A DNA stretch of 64,000 nucleotides from Oscillospiraceae bacterium (GCA_015066345.1 SVOQ01000005.1:45304-109303); one strand, 5' to 3'. Counted from the stretch's first letter, positions 43,186-52,368 are shown. The notes: generated from the letters alone by a model not told the origin. Program-made: numbers and translations.

Positions 43186-43404
43186 TTATTTCCTGTACGG
43201 TTTCGTTTCGTTGGTTCTGCCGAGAATGTAATCGGTTGATGTACCGTAAAAATCCGCTAAAGCCACGACGAATCTTGTCGGTATCTCTCTTTTGCCGGTC
43301 TCATACGTGCTGTAAACACGTTGGTCAATTTTAAGAAAAGCGGCAACTTCTTTTTGAACAAGATCTTTATCCTCTCTTAAATCCTTCAATCTGGGATAGT
43401 ACAT
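43186..43404 (-). CDS. XRE-family helix-turn-helix regulator
   Basis: Seen: 72 residues, MYYPRLKDLREDKDLVQKEVAAFLKIDQRVYSTYETGKREIPTRFVVALADFYGTSTDYILGRTNE, a canonical XRE fold. GAGGTGA precedes the start. It is divergent from the small gene that opens the ECF sigma operon. The shared 105-base gap contains TACTATCAA twice, a possible operator, so control of that operon is plausible but unproved. Confidence 0.9.
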   Translation of the reverse strand: MYYPRLKDLREDKDLVQKEVAAFLKIDQRVYSTYETGKREIPTRFVVALADFYGTSTDYILGRTNETKPYRK

Positions 43405-43509
43405 ATAATCACCTCAAATATAAGTATATGTACTATCAAAAAGTAGTATTGATTTTACTATCAATTAATGGTAAAATTCTGTTTATACCATATAATTTAA
43501 GGTGTGTTT

Positions 43510-43710
43510 ATGAAAAATAAAAACAGAAGCAGAAAAAAACTGATTAAATATATTATGCATATTTGTGATGTGGAACTTTCAAAGTCGATCGAGGAAATAG
43601 ATGTGGATTTAATATCGCAATGTGTAAGTTTTTTGTTGGAACTTGAGGGTAAAGCTGTATCATTAACCGAAGAAGAAATTAAAAAACGTGTGGATGGAAT
43701 TCCTTTTTGA
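43510..43710 (+). CDS. Small conserved-looking protein preceding an ECF sigma gene
   Basis: Seen: 66 residues, MKNKNRSRKKLIKYIMHICDVELSKSIEEIDVDLISQCVSFLLELEGKAVSLTEEEIKKRVDGIPF: a basic N-terminus, then two acidic amphipathic helices. AAGGTG precedes the ATG. I do not recognise a named family. Its place, just upstream of the sigma/anti-sigma pair, suggests a role in that system. A terminator-like hairpin separates it from the sigma gene. Confidence 0.65.
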   Translation: MKNKNRSRKKLIKYIMHICDVELSKSIEEIDVDLISQCVSFLLELEGKAVSLTEEEIKKRVDGIPF

Positions 43711-43720
43711 GTGTGAACTT

Positions 43721-43760
43721 ACAGAGGTGGGAGTTTAATTGCGAACCATCTCTGTTTTAT
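43721..43760 (+). terminator. Hairpin between the small gene and the sigma gene
   Basis: ACAGAGGTGG (43721-43730) pairs with CCATCTCTGT (43746-43755) with one wobble, followed by TTTATTTATT. Confidence 0.6.
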
Positions 43761-43845
43761 TTATTGAAAAACCAAAAAATTTTTTATATAATTTTTGTAA
43801 CGAATTTAATTTTTATTTATCTAATAAACGGAAGGCGGTGAAAAT

Positions 43846-44331
43846 GTGGCTGATTTTGAAAAGATGTTTCGGGAATACAGAGTATTTATATATAAATATC
43901 TGTTTAAACTTTGTCGCGACGAAGCTCTGGCAGAGGAATTAACTCAGGAAACCTTTTTTCGTGCATATATGAATATAAGTGCTTTGCGTGATGAAAGTAA
44001 AATTCCGGTATGGCTATGTCAGATTGCAAAGAATACATATTTCGCTTGGTACAATACACAGAAAAAACATCGGAACCTTGATGATGCGAAAGAAGTTGCA
44101 GAAACATTTGATATTGAGCAACAGTTCGTTGAAAAAGACTTGACCGAACAAGCGTTAAAATGTTTACATGAGCTTGACGAACCGTATAAAGAGGTTTTTA
44201 TGTTAGCTGTTCTGGGTCAGGTTTCTTTAAAGGATATCAGTAAAATGTTCGGTAAAAGTGAAAGCTGGGCAAGGGTCACATTTTACCGTGCAAAACAAAA
44301 ATTAATAGAAAGAATGAGGGAACAACAATGA
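43846..44331 (+). CDS. ECF-type RNA polymerase sigma factor
   Basis: Seen: 161 residues from a GTG start (MADFEKMFREYRVFIYKYLFKLCRDEALAEELTQETFFRAYMNI). Region 2 is in the first 80 residues. Region 4 is CLHELDEPYKEVFMLAVLGQVSLKDISKMFGKSESWARVTFYRAKQKLIERM. Known: ECF sigma factors direct RNA polymerase to stress or envelope regulons and are held by an anti-sigma factor. Its stop overlaps the start of the putative anti-sigma gene by four bases (ATGA). Confidence 0.94.
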   Translation: MADFEKMFREYRVFIYKYLFKLCRDEALAEELTQETFFRAYMNISALRDESKIPVWLCQIAKNTYFAWYNTQKKHRNLDDAKEVAETFDIEQQFVEKDLTEQALKCLHELDEPYKEVFMLAVLGQVSLKDISKMFGKSESWARVTFYRAKQKLIERMREQQ

Positions 44332-44942
44332 ATAAAATAGTTCAAACAAATTGTGAAATTATAAAGGACCTTCTTCCGCTTTATATTGATGAGTGCTGTT
44401 CGGACGAAAGTTCAAATGCAGTTGAAATACATTTAAAAGAGTGTGATGATTGTAAATCTGTTTTTGAAAGTATGGTTTCTGATTCGGTAGATAACGGGCG
44501 AGAGAAATTTGTACCTGAAAAAATAAAAAGAATAACGGATTGGAGAGCATCGGTATTGCAATCTATATTGCTTTTCGCTTCGTTTGCGATTTTAGCAGTG
44601 TCAATTACTTTTGAGGCTTATACACCCTACGGTATTACTAACGGTTTATGGGCTTTTGCTGCCATTGTTCCTACCGCAGGATTTATGTTGTCTCTTTCTA
44701 ATTGGTACTTTATCAGAGCGTATAAGAGCAGACGCACTTTTTCGGATTTTTCAAGCCTTTTCAATTTTGTTATAAGTGCTTTTTGTTACGTGTGGGCGGT
44801 TATTCATTACAACTCCACTTTTTTCAGATTGTCCGGTTCGCTTTTCAGTTTTTTAGCAATAGGTATTGCAATAACTATAGTATTCTGTATAGTTTCAAAA
44901 ATCACCTCAAATATTTACGCTAAAATGTTGGGGAAAGAATAA
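44328..44942 (+). CDS. Putative zinc-finger membrane anti-sigma factor
   Basis: Seen: 204 residues. The N-terminal ZAS-type zinc finger holds CEIIKDLLPLYIDECCSDESSNAVEIHLKECDDC, with the H-x3-C-x2-C motif; about four membrane helices follow (residues about 75-200). Known: zf-HC2 anti-sigma factors bind and inhibit their cognate ECF sigma until a signal arrives. Inferred: it controls the sigma factor encoded immediately upstream, with which it is translationally coupled. Confidence 0.88.
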   Translation: MNKIVQTNCEIIKDLLPLYIDECCSDESSNAVEIHLKECDDCKSVFESMVSDSVDNGREKFVPEKIKRITDWRASVLQSILLFASFAILAVSITFEAYTPYGITNGLWAFAAIVPTAGFMLSLSNWYFIRAYKSRRTFSDFSSLFNFVISAFCYVWAVIHYNSTFFRLSGSLFSFLAIGIAITIVFCIVSKITSNIYAKMLGKE

Positions 44943-44950
44943 GAGTTAAA

Positions 44951-45520
44951 ATGACAAAAACGAAAAAGACTATTATTATAATTGTTTGTATAATCCTGTT
45001 TATTGTTCAAACAAGTCTTTTGATTTCTGTAAGCAGAGCTATGTATCATAAATTTTCGGGTATGTATCATAGCTTTTCTTGTCGTATGCAAGGTGTTAAG
45101 GATTATGCAGATGAGGGAAATGTGGTTTACACTCCGCAAACCCAGTTGCCTGATGAATACTATGTTGATATAACATCCGATAACGATAATTTGTATTGGA
45201 TTTACGAGTTGACAGAGGATGAAAATCAAAAAGTTCTTGATGATTTGAGGTCAGGAAATTGGAGTTTGATGAATGAGAATCATTATAATTTGATTGAAAA
45301 AGTTGATTATTACGATATTTTCGGTGAAGAATTGAAAACAAACGTATGCTATATCTGTATTTATGTCTATGATGAAATAATAACAGACGACCTTTCTTTT
45401 CCTTTGGATGAGCAGGTTATAATTTTTTTGTATGATAGCGAACGATGTAAATATTACTGTTATGGATATTGGGTAGAGGATTATAGTTGTAATGTTACAG
45501 GGTATGACGAAGGAAATTAA
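44951..45520 (+). CDS. Membrane-anchored protein, paralogue 1 of 3 in the sigma operon
   Basis: Seen: 189 residues with one N-terminal membrane anchor (about residues 5-28) and a soluble domain outside. The domain carries PDEYYVDITSDNDNLYWIYEL, ENQKVLDDLRSGNWSLMNENHYNLI, CYICIYVYDE and IIFLYDSERCKYYCYGYWV. The same order of motifs is present in the next two genes. No known family was recognised. Inferred: a target or sensor of the upstream sigma/anti-sigma pair, acting at the cell surface. Confidence 0.75.
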   Translation: MTKTKKTIIIIVCIILFIVQTSLLISVSRAMYHKFSGMYHSFSCRMQGVKDYADEGNVVYTPQTQLPDEYYVDITSDNDNLYWIYELTEDENQKVLDDLRSGNWSLMNENHYNLIEKVDYYDIFGEELKTNVCYICIYVYDEIITDDLSFPLDEQVIIFLYDSERCKYYCYGYWVEDYSCNVTGYDEGN

Positions 45521-45521
45521 T

Positions 45522-46046
45522 GTGAAAAATAAAGAAAAAAGTCTGAACAAAAAGATAGCTATATGTATAGCTTTGTGCCTGTTGTTTCATATTGTTTTCT
45601 GGCCGTTCGTTTTTGGTATTGCTTTCAAAATTTCTTTTGGCTCTGTGGATTCCTACATAACTGAACAGGTTGATATTTATGTGCCTGATGGTATAGCAAA
45701 GGAATTCAAACAATATTTATCTATTGATATAGATGAATACTGGATTTTTTGTTTGAATAAAGAAGAACAAAACGAAATACAAAAAGATATAGAAACCAAC
45801 AATTGGCGTCTTGTGAACGATACGGATGTGATGATAGTTGAAGAGCACACAAGTTATGATGACGATAGTATTATTTATGAATCAATAAATAATCACAAAT
45901 GTTATATCTATATCTTTGATTGTGACAATATAATCGAATTGCCTAATGACAATGGATATTTTACGGCTAACGATTGTTATGAATGGTTGTTTTTTATTTA
46001 CGATACCGAAACACACTATTATTATGTGATTCATCAAAGTATGTAG
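45522..46046 (+). CDS. Membrane-anchored protein, paralogue 2 of 3 in the sigma operon
   Basis: Seen: 174 residues from GTG 45522, which follows AAGGA and lies one base after the previous stop. An N-terminal anchor (about 10-35) is followed by the shared domain: DEYWIFCLNKEEQNEIQKDIETNNWRLVNDTD, CYIYIFDCDN and WLFFIYDTETHYYYVIHQSM. It is the most divergent of the three (WRL instead of WSLM). Function unknown; the start codon choice rests on spacing and the ribosome site. Confidence 0.72.
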   Translation: MKNKEKSLNKKIAICIALCLLFHIVFWPFVFGIAFKISFGSVDSYITEQVDIYVPDGIAKEFKQYLSIDIDEYWIFCLNKEEQNEIQKDIETNNWRLVNDTDVMIVEEHTSYDDDSIIYESINNHKCYIYIFDCDNIIELPNDNGYFTANDCYEWLFFIYDTETHYYYVIHQSM

Positions 46047-46067
46047 TCAGAATAGGGGTGAGTAATA

Positions 46068-47264
46068 ATGGGTTTTAAAAAGAGTTTGGCGTTATTCATA
46101 GGTTTGCTCCCTGTTGTAACAAACGCATTTTTACCTGTTTGCATATTGATGGGTTACTTACTCGGCTATAAATTTTCGGTTTTTAATTACACTTTTTTTG
46201 CAGTTTTAAACCTTTTGGTTTCTGTGATTTCGGTAGTTGCGGTGTTTTTTAAAAAAGAACTTTTATGCGGTAAAGTATTCTTTTGTTTGTTCGGTATATC
46301 AATACCGATTTGTTTTGTGAATTGGTTATGTTACCTGATAAAAAGCGATTCGGTAGTTCCCGCGTTTTGTTTACTAATAAGCCTTGTTTATGCCGTTGCG
46401 GTAAATATTAAAATAAGCAGATTTAAAGTAAGTAAAATTATATTATCCGTGTTAACGCCTTTGATAATTACGGCACTTATTTTTGTATCATTTATTTATA
46501 TGCTGTTGGGGAATTTCGGTGTCAGTACGGTTATTATGGATATCCCTTCACCGAATGGTCGGTATTATGCACAAGTAATTGACGTTGACCAAGGGTCTTT
46601 CGGTGGTAACACGACGGTGGATGTTTTTGAAAACAGGGGAATTGATTTATTTGTTTGCAAGTTTTCCGATATTCCTGAACGTGTGTACATAGGGGAGTGG
46701 GGCGAGTACAGTGATATGGATATATACTGGAAAAACAACACTTGTTTGATTATAAATTCAACGGAGTATGAGTTGAGCAGAGACGGTATAATTGGTGCTT
46801 TTGAAGATTTTGTGTATGAGCCCCTGTGTGAAGAATTCAGTATTCCCGATTTTTCAGATAGTGGTAATCCGGTTTACACACCCGCGGGCGACCATTTGCC
46901 ACGTAAATTTCACGCGACAATATTTTCAATAGATGAATATATGCACTGGGTATATAAATTGAATGAAACTGAACAAAAAGAAATTCTTTCGGATATTGAA
47001 AATGGTAATTGGAGTTTAATGGATGAAAATATCTATTATCGTATAAAAGCTTTTGATGGTTTTTACGGTGGTAGTAAAATTTTGAGTAAAAGTCTCTTAA
47101 ATCATGAATGTTACGTTTGTGTTTATGATCCCAATCAAGAAAAAATTATGACGAATGACGCCGATTACTTTTGCGATGATGATTCAGTATACCATGCGAA
47201 TTGGATGATATTCTTGTACGATACTGAAACTTTTAAATATTACTGTATATATGCAACAATCTGA
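46068..47264 (+). CDS. Polytopic membrane protein with DUF5412-like and shared C-terminal domain, paralogue 3 of 3
   Basis: Seen: 398 residues. About five membrane helices (1-150) are followed by a DUF5412-like segment (MDIPSPNGRYYAQVIDVDQGSFGGNTTVDVFE, about 158-190). The domain shared with the two upstream genes begins near residue 275: PRKFHATIFSIDEYMHWVYKL, EILSDIENGNWSLMDENIYYRI, CYVCVYDPN and WMIFLYDTETFKYYCIYATI. Inferred: the operon repeats one extracytoplasmic domain on different membrane anchors. Its role is unknown. Confidence 0.76.
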   Translation: MGFKKSLALFIGLLPVVTNAFLPVCILMGYLLGYKFSVFNYTFFAVLNLLVSVISVVAVFFKKELLCGKVFFCLFGISIPICFVNWLCYLIKSDSVVPAFCLLISLVYAVAVNIKISRFKVSKIILSVLTPLIITALIFVSFIYMLLGNFGVSTVIMDIPSPNGRYYAQVIDVDQGSFGGNTTVDVFENRGIDLFVCKFSDIPERVYIGEWGEYSDMDIYWKNNTCLIINSTEYELSRDGIIGAFEDFVYEPLCEEFSIPDFSDSGNPVYTPAGDHLPRKFHATIFSIDEYMHWVYKLNETEQKEILSDIENGNWSLMDENIYYRIKAFDGFYGGSKILSKSLLNHECYVCVYDPNQEKIMTNDADYFCDDDSVYHANWMIFLYDTETFKYYCIYATI

Positions 47265-47281
47265 AAATTTATAAACAATTA

Positions 47282-47309
47282 GACCTTGGCGGATATTTCC
47301 GTCAAGGTC
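47282..47309. terminator. Hairpin between convergent genes
   Basis: GACCTTGGCGGA (47282-47293) and TCCGTCAAGGTC (47298-47309) form the stem. The flanking T run is weak. Confidence 0.6.
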
Positions 47310-47331
47310 TTCGCTTATATTTAATAATATT

Positions 47332-49671
47332 TTATCCTGCCAATGCCATATTAACAACATATTGATATGAGTTTACGTCAATGGTGTCGGATGCTTCGCC
47401 GTTGGCGGCGTATGTTTCTAAGTAAGTCGCATTGGTATGGGAGTTTGATATTCTTTCCGTTTTACTTGCGTCGAGTACATCGCATACGCTATCACCGTTA
47501 AGGTCACCAACAACTACAACCGTGTAATCACCAACGTGAACACCGTTTTCGAAAAGAGTAAGGATTGTTCCCGTACCGCAATATTCCGCATTAGCGTTAG
47601 TGTAACTTGCGTTTACGATAACCTGTGTGCTATCAGCGAAGCTTACTATGTCGGTTGAATCAGTACAATTCTTTATTTCTGTGATTATCAGGCTGTTAGC
47701 TAAATCGATCGTTGTGTCTTCAGTATCTTTTAAATCAATTATGAAGAACTTAATATTGTTATCAATTGCATATTGATGGGCGGCACTTTCGCTGTGACAG
47801 TATATAATAAGACTTTCATCGCAACCGTAAAATGCCTGTGAGCCGATATCCGTAACGCTTGAGGGAATGTATATTCCTTCAAGTGACGAACAATTCATAA
47901 ATGCGGTATTTCCGATAGTTGTTACGCCGTTTGTTATTGAAACAGTATTTACTGTATTTGTATCGCGGAAACTGTTTGCACCGATGGTTTTTACCTCTTT
48001 ACCATCAATTTCTGCGGGGATTGACACATCACCACCCTGACCGATGTAGTCGGTTATAGTGTATTCGTTGGATGTAGTTTCAGTAAATGTGAAGTTACAG
48101 TAAGGACAAAGCTTATTGTATACGTTCTCAGAAACCGATTCATTGCAAATTGAACAGGTTTTTGTGGTATTGTGGGGGTGTTCATTATTTTTTGAAATTA
48201 TAGAATATTCGTGTTCGTGTTCTGATGTAAGAGCCTGTATGCAGAAATTGCCGTAATTGTATGTAGTAAGGTCGGTCCATCCTCCGTTAATATAAAGGAA
48301 GCTTTCGCCTTTTTTGGCTAAATAGATTATGTTTTCCATGGGAGCTTGGTTTTTTTCGACATCGGGACAGTTGGTCTGAATACATACAGAATATATCATA
48401 CCCGGTGTAAGTGAGACTTCCGTTGGGATACTAAGTGTATGATAGCCTTCACGGTCAATATGAACTGACCAGTTGGCGGCAAGTTTACCTTTAGCAGGTG
48501 ATGTGTAGTTGGTGGGCAGGGATGTGTAAATGCTTACGGTAAGGTCGGTGTTGGGGTTGCAGACGTATGTTGCAACTTCGGTAAGGTTTTCGTGATTTTT
48601 TGCCGTAAAAACGTTAGCGTATTGCATTTTAGAAAGGCTCACAGTATAAACCCAACCTTCCGCTGTATATGTATAGTTGTTTTTTGCATTTCCTGCACTT
48701 CTGCTTGAAAAACCGACTTTTTGCTTAATTGAAGGGTCTTCGTATGATAACCAGAAGTATCCGTCAAGCCCCCAGTTTTCACCCCAACTGTTTTTTACAA
48801 GCCAAGCACCGTTTGAAGCAGGTCTGTAATTAGCTATAAAGTTGTCAACAGAATAGTTATCATCCCAACCTACTATGGTTATCATATGATTGGATGTAAA
48901 TGTAGCATTGCAGTTATATGCATAGGTTGAAGTATTAAGATAAGCATCATTATGGTAATAAGCCGCCGTAACTGAGCCGTGCTCCATAATCCATTGCTTC
49001 ATATCGTTACTATCAAGCATCATTTCGGTAGAGTTTATAACTATACCGCTACCCGTATCATAACGTTGGCTTTCGGGATAGTTACCCATTTGTGTCGCAT
49101 TGTACGGATAAAATGGATAGTCGCTATCCTCTGCAAGACCTGACCAACGGGCGAGTGCATTTGTGCTATATTGCCAGTTGCCGCCTGCGGAAGAGCCTGT
49201 GTAGGGGTCGGAGTTAGTTGAACCTTCGCCGTAGGTGGGGTGTGTTGTATCTGTAGTAGCACTGTTTTTTGCAAACCAGACAAGATGAGCTTCGGAGTAA
49301 TTTGCGGTTTCAAGGTCATCAATTCCTTTGACGATGCTGTCGCTTTCCAATGCACTTATAGTGCCGAAAGCCCAACAGTTACCCGTGCTACCTTGATTTT
49401 TAGGGGAAGTTATGTAACCGTAATCCCTCGAGTCATAGGAAGATGGTAAATTAACCGAATATAAAAGGTCATCTTTTGTGGATGAGGTTTCGTCCTTTAT
49501 AACCTCATTACCATTTTCATCAACGAGGATAAAATCTTCATAACCGTATTCACCGACACCCTGACTTTCAAAATGGTAAAGCTCGGGGGTGGGGGCAAAT
49601 ACAGCATTCGTGGGAATAGCAAGTTGTAATATAAAAACGACTATAAGTATTAAAGAACCTATTCTTTTCAT
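47332..49671 (-). CDS. Secreted C1-family (papain-like) protease with LRR and dockerin
   Basis: Seen: 779 residues with a signal peptide (about 1-23). The papain-type catalytic set is Q93, C99 (QGSTGNCWAF), H262 (SNHMITIVGWDD) and N294 (VKNSWGENWG). A lectin-like beta domain lies near 325-440, a CxxC-type region near 455-490, and BspA-type LRR units near 515-600. A C-terminal dockerin (GDLNGDSVCDVLDASKTER ... DTIDVNSYQYVVNMAL) completes it. Known: dockerins bind cohesin scaffolds. Inferred: a second scaffold-bound extracellular protease, parallel to the subtilase at 5.4 kb. Confidence 0.9.
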   Translation of the reverse strand: MKRIGSLILIVVFILQLAIPTNAVFAPTPELYHFESQGVGEYGYEDFILVDENGNEVIKDETSSTKDDLLYSVNLPSSYDSRDYGYITSPKNQGSTGNCWAFGTISALESDSIVKGIDDLETANYSEAHLVWFAKNSATTDTTHPTYGEGSTNSDPYTGSSAGGNWQYSTNALARWSGLAEDSDYPFYPYNATQMGNYPESQRYDTGSGIVINSTEMMLDSNDMKQWIMEHGSVTAAYYHNDAYLNTSTYAYNCNATFTSNHMITIVGWDDNYSVDNFIANYRPASNGAWLVKNSWGENWGLDGYFWLSYEDPSIKQKVGFSSRSAGNAKNNYTYTAEGWVYTVSLSKMQYANVFTAKNHENLTEVATYVCNPNTDLTVSIYTSLPTNYTSPAKGKLAANWSVHIDREGYHTLSIPTEVSLTPGMIYSVCIQTNCPDVEKNQAPMENIIYLAKKGESFLYINGGWTDLTTYNYGNFCIQALTSEHEHEYSIISKNNEHPHNTTKTCSICNESVSENVYNKLCPYCNFTFTETTSNEYTITDYIGQGGDVSIPAEIDGKEVKTIGANSFRDTNTVNTVSITNGVTTIGNTAFMNCSSLEGIYIPSSVTDIGSQAFYGCDESLIIYCHSESAAHQYAIDNNIKFFIIDLKDTEDTTIDLANSLIITEIKNCTDSTDIVSFADSTQVIVNASYTNANAEYCGTGTILTLFENGVHVGDYTVVVVGDLNGDSVCDVLDASKTERISNSHTNATYLETYAANGEASDTIDVNSYQYVVNMALAG

Positions 49672-49767
49672 TATAATTCACGCTTTCTATATATTAATAC
49701 CTTTATTTTATCACTTGATGCAAATTTATCAATATCTAAAAAGAAAAAATACATTTTCTACAATGAA

Positions 49768-49804
49768 AAAAGACCCTGATGATATTTTACCATCAAGGTC
49801 TTTT
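49768..49804 (-). terminator. Terminator of ackA
   Basis: AAAAGACCCTGATG (49768-49781) pairs with CATCAAGGTCTTTT (49791-49804); six A on the plus strand form the T run on the minus strand. Confidence 0.88.
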
Positions 49805-49816
49805 GCGATTTAAAGC

Positions 49817-51013
49817 TTATTCAACAAGTGCTTTTGTATCTCTTGCAATAGCAAGTTCTTCGTTTGTGGGAACGCAGAAAGCTCTTACGGGGCAACCGGG
49901 CTGTGTGAGTTCGATTTCTTCACCGCGTACTGCGTTAGCTTCGGGATTAAGTTTAATACCGAGGTATGAAAGGTTGTTAAGAACATCTTCACGAAGGTCA
50001 ACGCAGTTTTCGCCGATACCGCCTGTGAAAGCGATTACGTCAACACCGTCCATAGCAGCAACGTAAGAACCGATGCATTTACGAATCTGGTACCACTGCA
50101 TATCACGGGCGAGTTTTGCTCTCTTGTTACCTTCTTCTGCGGCGGCACGAACGGCTCTGTCATCAGAGTGAACGCCTGAAATACCGAGAACACCGCTCTT
50201 TTTGTTCATAATTGTGTCCATTTCCTTGGGAGTAAGGTTGTGCTTATCCATAATGTATGTAACAACAGAGGGGTCAATAGCACCGCAACGAGTACCCATT
50301 ACGAAACCGTCAAGGGGAGTAAGACCCATACTTGTGTCAAGAACTTTACCGTCTTTAATAGCGGTGATTGAGCAACCGTTACCGAGGTGGCAGGTAATAA
50401 GTTTGAAATCCTTAAGGTCTTTGCCAACGATTTCAGCAGTTCTGTAAGCAACAAAACGGTGTGATGTACCGTGAGCACCGTAACGGCGGATATGGTCTTC
50501 TTCGTAGTATTCGTAGGGGATACCGAACATATATGATGTTTCGGGCATTGTGCTGTGGAATGCGTTGTCAAAAACAGCAACCTGAGGAACGGATGCACCG
50601 AAAACCTCGTTACAACATTCAATACCTACAACGTGCGCAGGGTTGTGAAGGGGAGCAAGAACGCTGAGTTCGTCAATTGCTTTAAGAACACCGTCGTCAA
50701 TAAGTACGCTTTCTGTGAAACGGTCGCCACCCTGAACAACTCTGTGACCGATAGCACTGATTTCATCAAGACTGTCAATAACCTTGCATTCACCTGAAAC
50801 AAGTGCATCCTTAACAATGTTGAATGCAACCTTGTGGTCGGGGATATCAACGTATTCGTCAAAGCTTCTGCCGTCAAAAGTTGAACCCTTTGTGTGGCTC
50901 ATATCTGTTGCGATGGATTCGCAGATACCTTTTGCAAGTACCTTTTCGCCCTCCATATCAAAAAGCTGATACTTTAAAGAGGAGCTTCCGCAGTTAATTA
51001 CGAGAATTTTCAT
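49817..51013 (-). CDS. ackA: Acetate kinase
   Basis: Seen: 398 residues, MKILVINCGSSSLKYQLFDM, with the family signatures VAVFDNAFHSTMP, YGAHGTSHRFVA, THLGNG-type LITCHLGNGCSITAI, DTSMGLTPLDGFVMGTRCG and VDVIAFTGGIGENC. AGGAGG lies on the minus strand before the start. Known: it interconverts acetyl phosphate plus ADP with acetate plus ATP, a main ATP-yielding step of fermentation. No pta is adjacent. It is divergent from tmcAL, a common Clostridia neighbour. Confidence 0.98.
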   Translation of the reverse strand: MKILVINCGSSSLKYQLFDMEGEKVLAKGICESIATDMSHTKGSTFDGRSFDEYVDIPDHKVAFNIVKDALVSGECKVIDSLDEISAIGHRVVQGGDRFTESVLIDDGVLKAIDELSVLAPLHNPAHVVGIECCNEVFGASVPQVAVFDNAFHSTMPETSYMFGIPYEYYEEDHIRRYGAHGTSHRFVAYRTAEIVGKDLKDFKLITCHLGNGCSITAIKDGKVLDTSMGLTPLDGFVMGTRCGAIDPSVVTYIMDKHNLTPKEMDTIMNKKSGVLGISGVHSDDRAVRAAAEEGNKRAKLARDMQWYQIRKCIGSYVAAMDGVDVIAFTGGIGENCVDLREDVLNNLSYLGIKLNPEANAVRGEEIELTQPGCPVRAFCVPTNEELAIARDTKALVE

Positions 51014-51169
51014 TAATAAACCTCCAATAAAAAGCGTTTAATTCTTTTTCGGAAAATAAAACGCACATTAATTGTGTAAAATAATTACCAAGTAATAATT
51101 ATACCACTAATATTTTGTTTTTCAAGTGTAAAAGTAAAATATATAATAGCAAATTAAGGGGGTGTTACC

Positions 51170-52357
51170 GTGAATTATGGTATTGTGGCTGAGTTTAATC
51201 CGTTTCATAACGGTCATAAGTATATTGTTGACACTTTAAAAGCCAATGGTGAAAATACCATTACCGCGGTAATGTCCGAAAGCTTTGTACAACGCGGTGA
51301 GTGTGCTTGTATGTCACCGTACGAGCGTACCAAAGCGGCACTTTTAAATGGCGTTGACCTTGTTCTCTCTTTACCCGTACCTTACGCAACTGCATCTGCC
51401 GAGCGTTTTGCTTTGGGCGGTGTTACAGTGTTAGGGTCAATGGGGTGTATTGATGCTTTAGGCTTCGGTTCGGAATGCGGTGATGTTGAGTGCCTTACAA
51501 AATGTGCCAAAGCCATTACTGCCGAGGAGTTTTCGCCTTTACTCGAAAATCGTTTGAGCGAGGGATTGTCTTTTCCTACTGCAAGACAGAAAGCGCTTCG
51601 TGATATGTATGGTGATGCTTTCGCTGATGCTCTTTCTTCACCGAATGATTTACTTGGTGTTGAGTATATAAAGGCTATCGATAAAAACAAATTTCCCATT
51701 AAACCCATAGCAATAAAAAGGGTGGGTGTTTCTCACGATTCAAATGAAGTTTCGGTTAATTTCTGCTCTGCATCCGCAATACGTTCATTTTTGAAAAACG
51801 GTAATGAGATTAAAGAGTTTATGCCCGAAGAATCTTTTGAAATTTTAAATGAAGCGGTTTTGTCGGGGAATGCTCCTGCTGATTTTACTAAATTGGAAAA
51901 TGCAATTTTATATAAACTTCGCACGATGAGTATAGATGATTTCAAAAAAATAGCCGATGTGAGTGAGGGACTTGAATATAGGTTCTTTGAAGCAGTTCGT
52001 AATTCTGTTACGTTAACCGAAATACTTGAAAAAGTCAAAACAAAGAGGTATACTCATTCAAGACTCAGAAGAATTGTTCTTTGTGCTTTGTTGGGTATAA
52101 CCGAAGAATATACTGATATTCCCGTTGCGTATATTCGTGTGCTTGGATTCAATGAAAAAGGGGCGGAAATTTTAAAACAAGCTAAAAACACCGCAACTTT
52201 ACCCATTGTTACAAAATCGTCGGATATTAAATATCTTGATAAAAACGCAAAGAAAATATTTGAACTCGAATGTAAAGCCAGGGATATATTTTCACTGTGT
52301 TTACCCGTGCCACAGGTGTGCGGTAAAGAAATGACGGACAAACTAATTGTTTTATAA
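51170..52357 (+). CDS. tmcAL: tRNA(Met) cytidine acetate ligase
   Basis: Seen: 395 residues from a GTG start with AAGGGGGTG upstream. The nucleotidyltransferase motif is NPFHNGHKYIV (H13, H16), followed by MSESFVQRGECACMSPYERTKAAL and GFGSECGDVE. This matches YlbM/TmcAL. Known: the enzyme makes N4-acetylcytidine at the wobble position of elongator tRNA(Met), using acetate and ATP. Its pairing with ackA links it to acetate metabolism in the same locus. Confidence 0.93.
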   Translation: MNYGIVAEFNPFHNGHKYIVDTLKANGENTITAVMSESFVQRGECACMSPYERTKAALLNGVDLVLSLPVPYATASAERFALGGVTVLGSMGCIDALGFGSECGDVECLTKCAKAITAEEFSPLLENRLSEGLSFPTARQKALRDMYGDAFADALSSPNDLLGVEYIKAIDKNKFPIKPIAIKRVGVSHDSNEVSVNFCSASAIRSFLKNGNEIKEFMPEESFEILNEAVLSGNAPADFTKLENAILYKLRTMSIDDFKKIADVSEGLEYRFFEAVRNSVTLTEILEKVKTKRYTHSRLRRIVLCALLGITEEYTDIPVAYIRVLGFNEKGAEILKQAKNTATLPIVTKSSDIKYLDKNAKKIFELECKARDIFSLCLPVPQVCGKEMTDKLIVL

Positions 52358-52368
52358 AGGATTTATTT

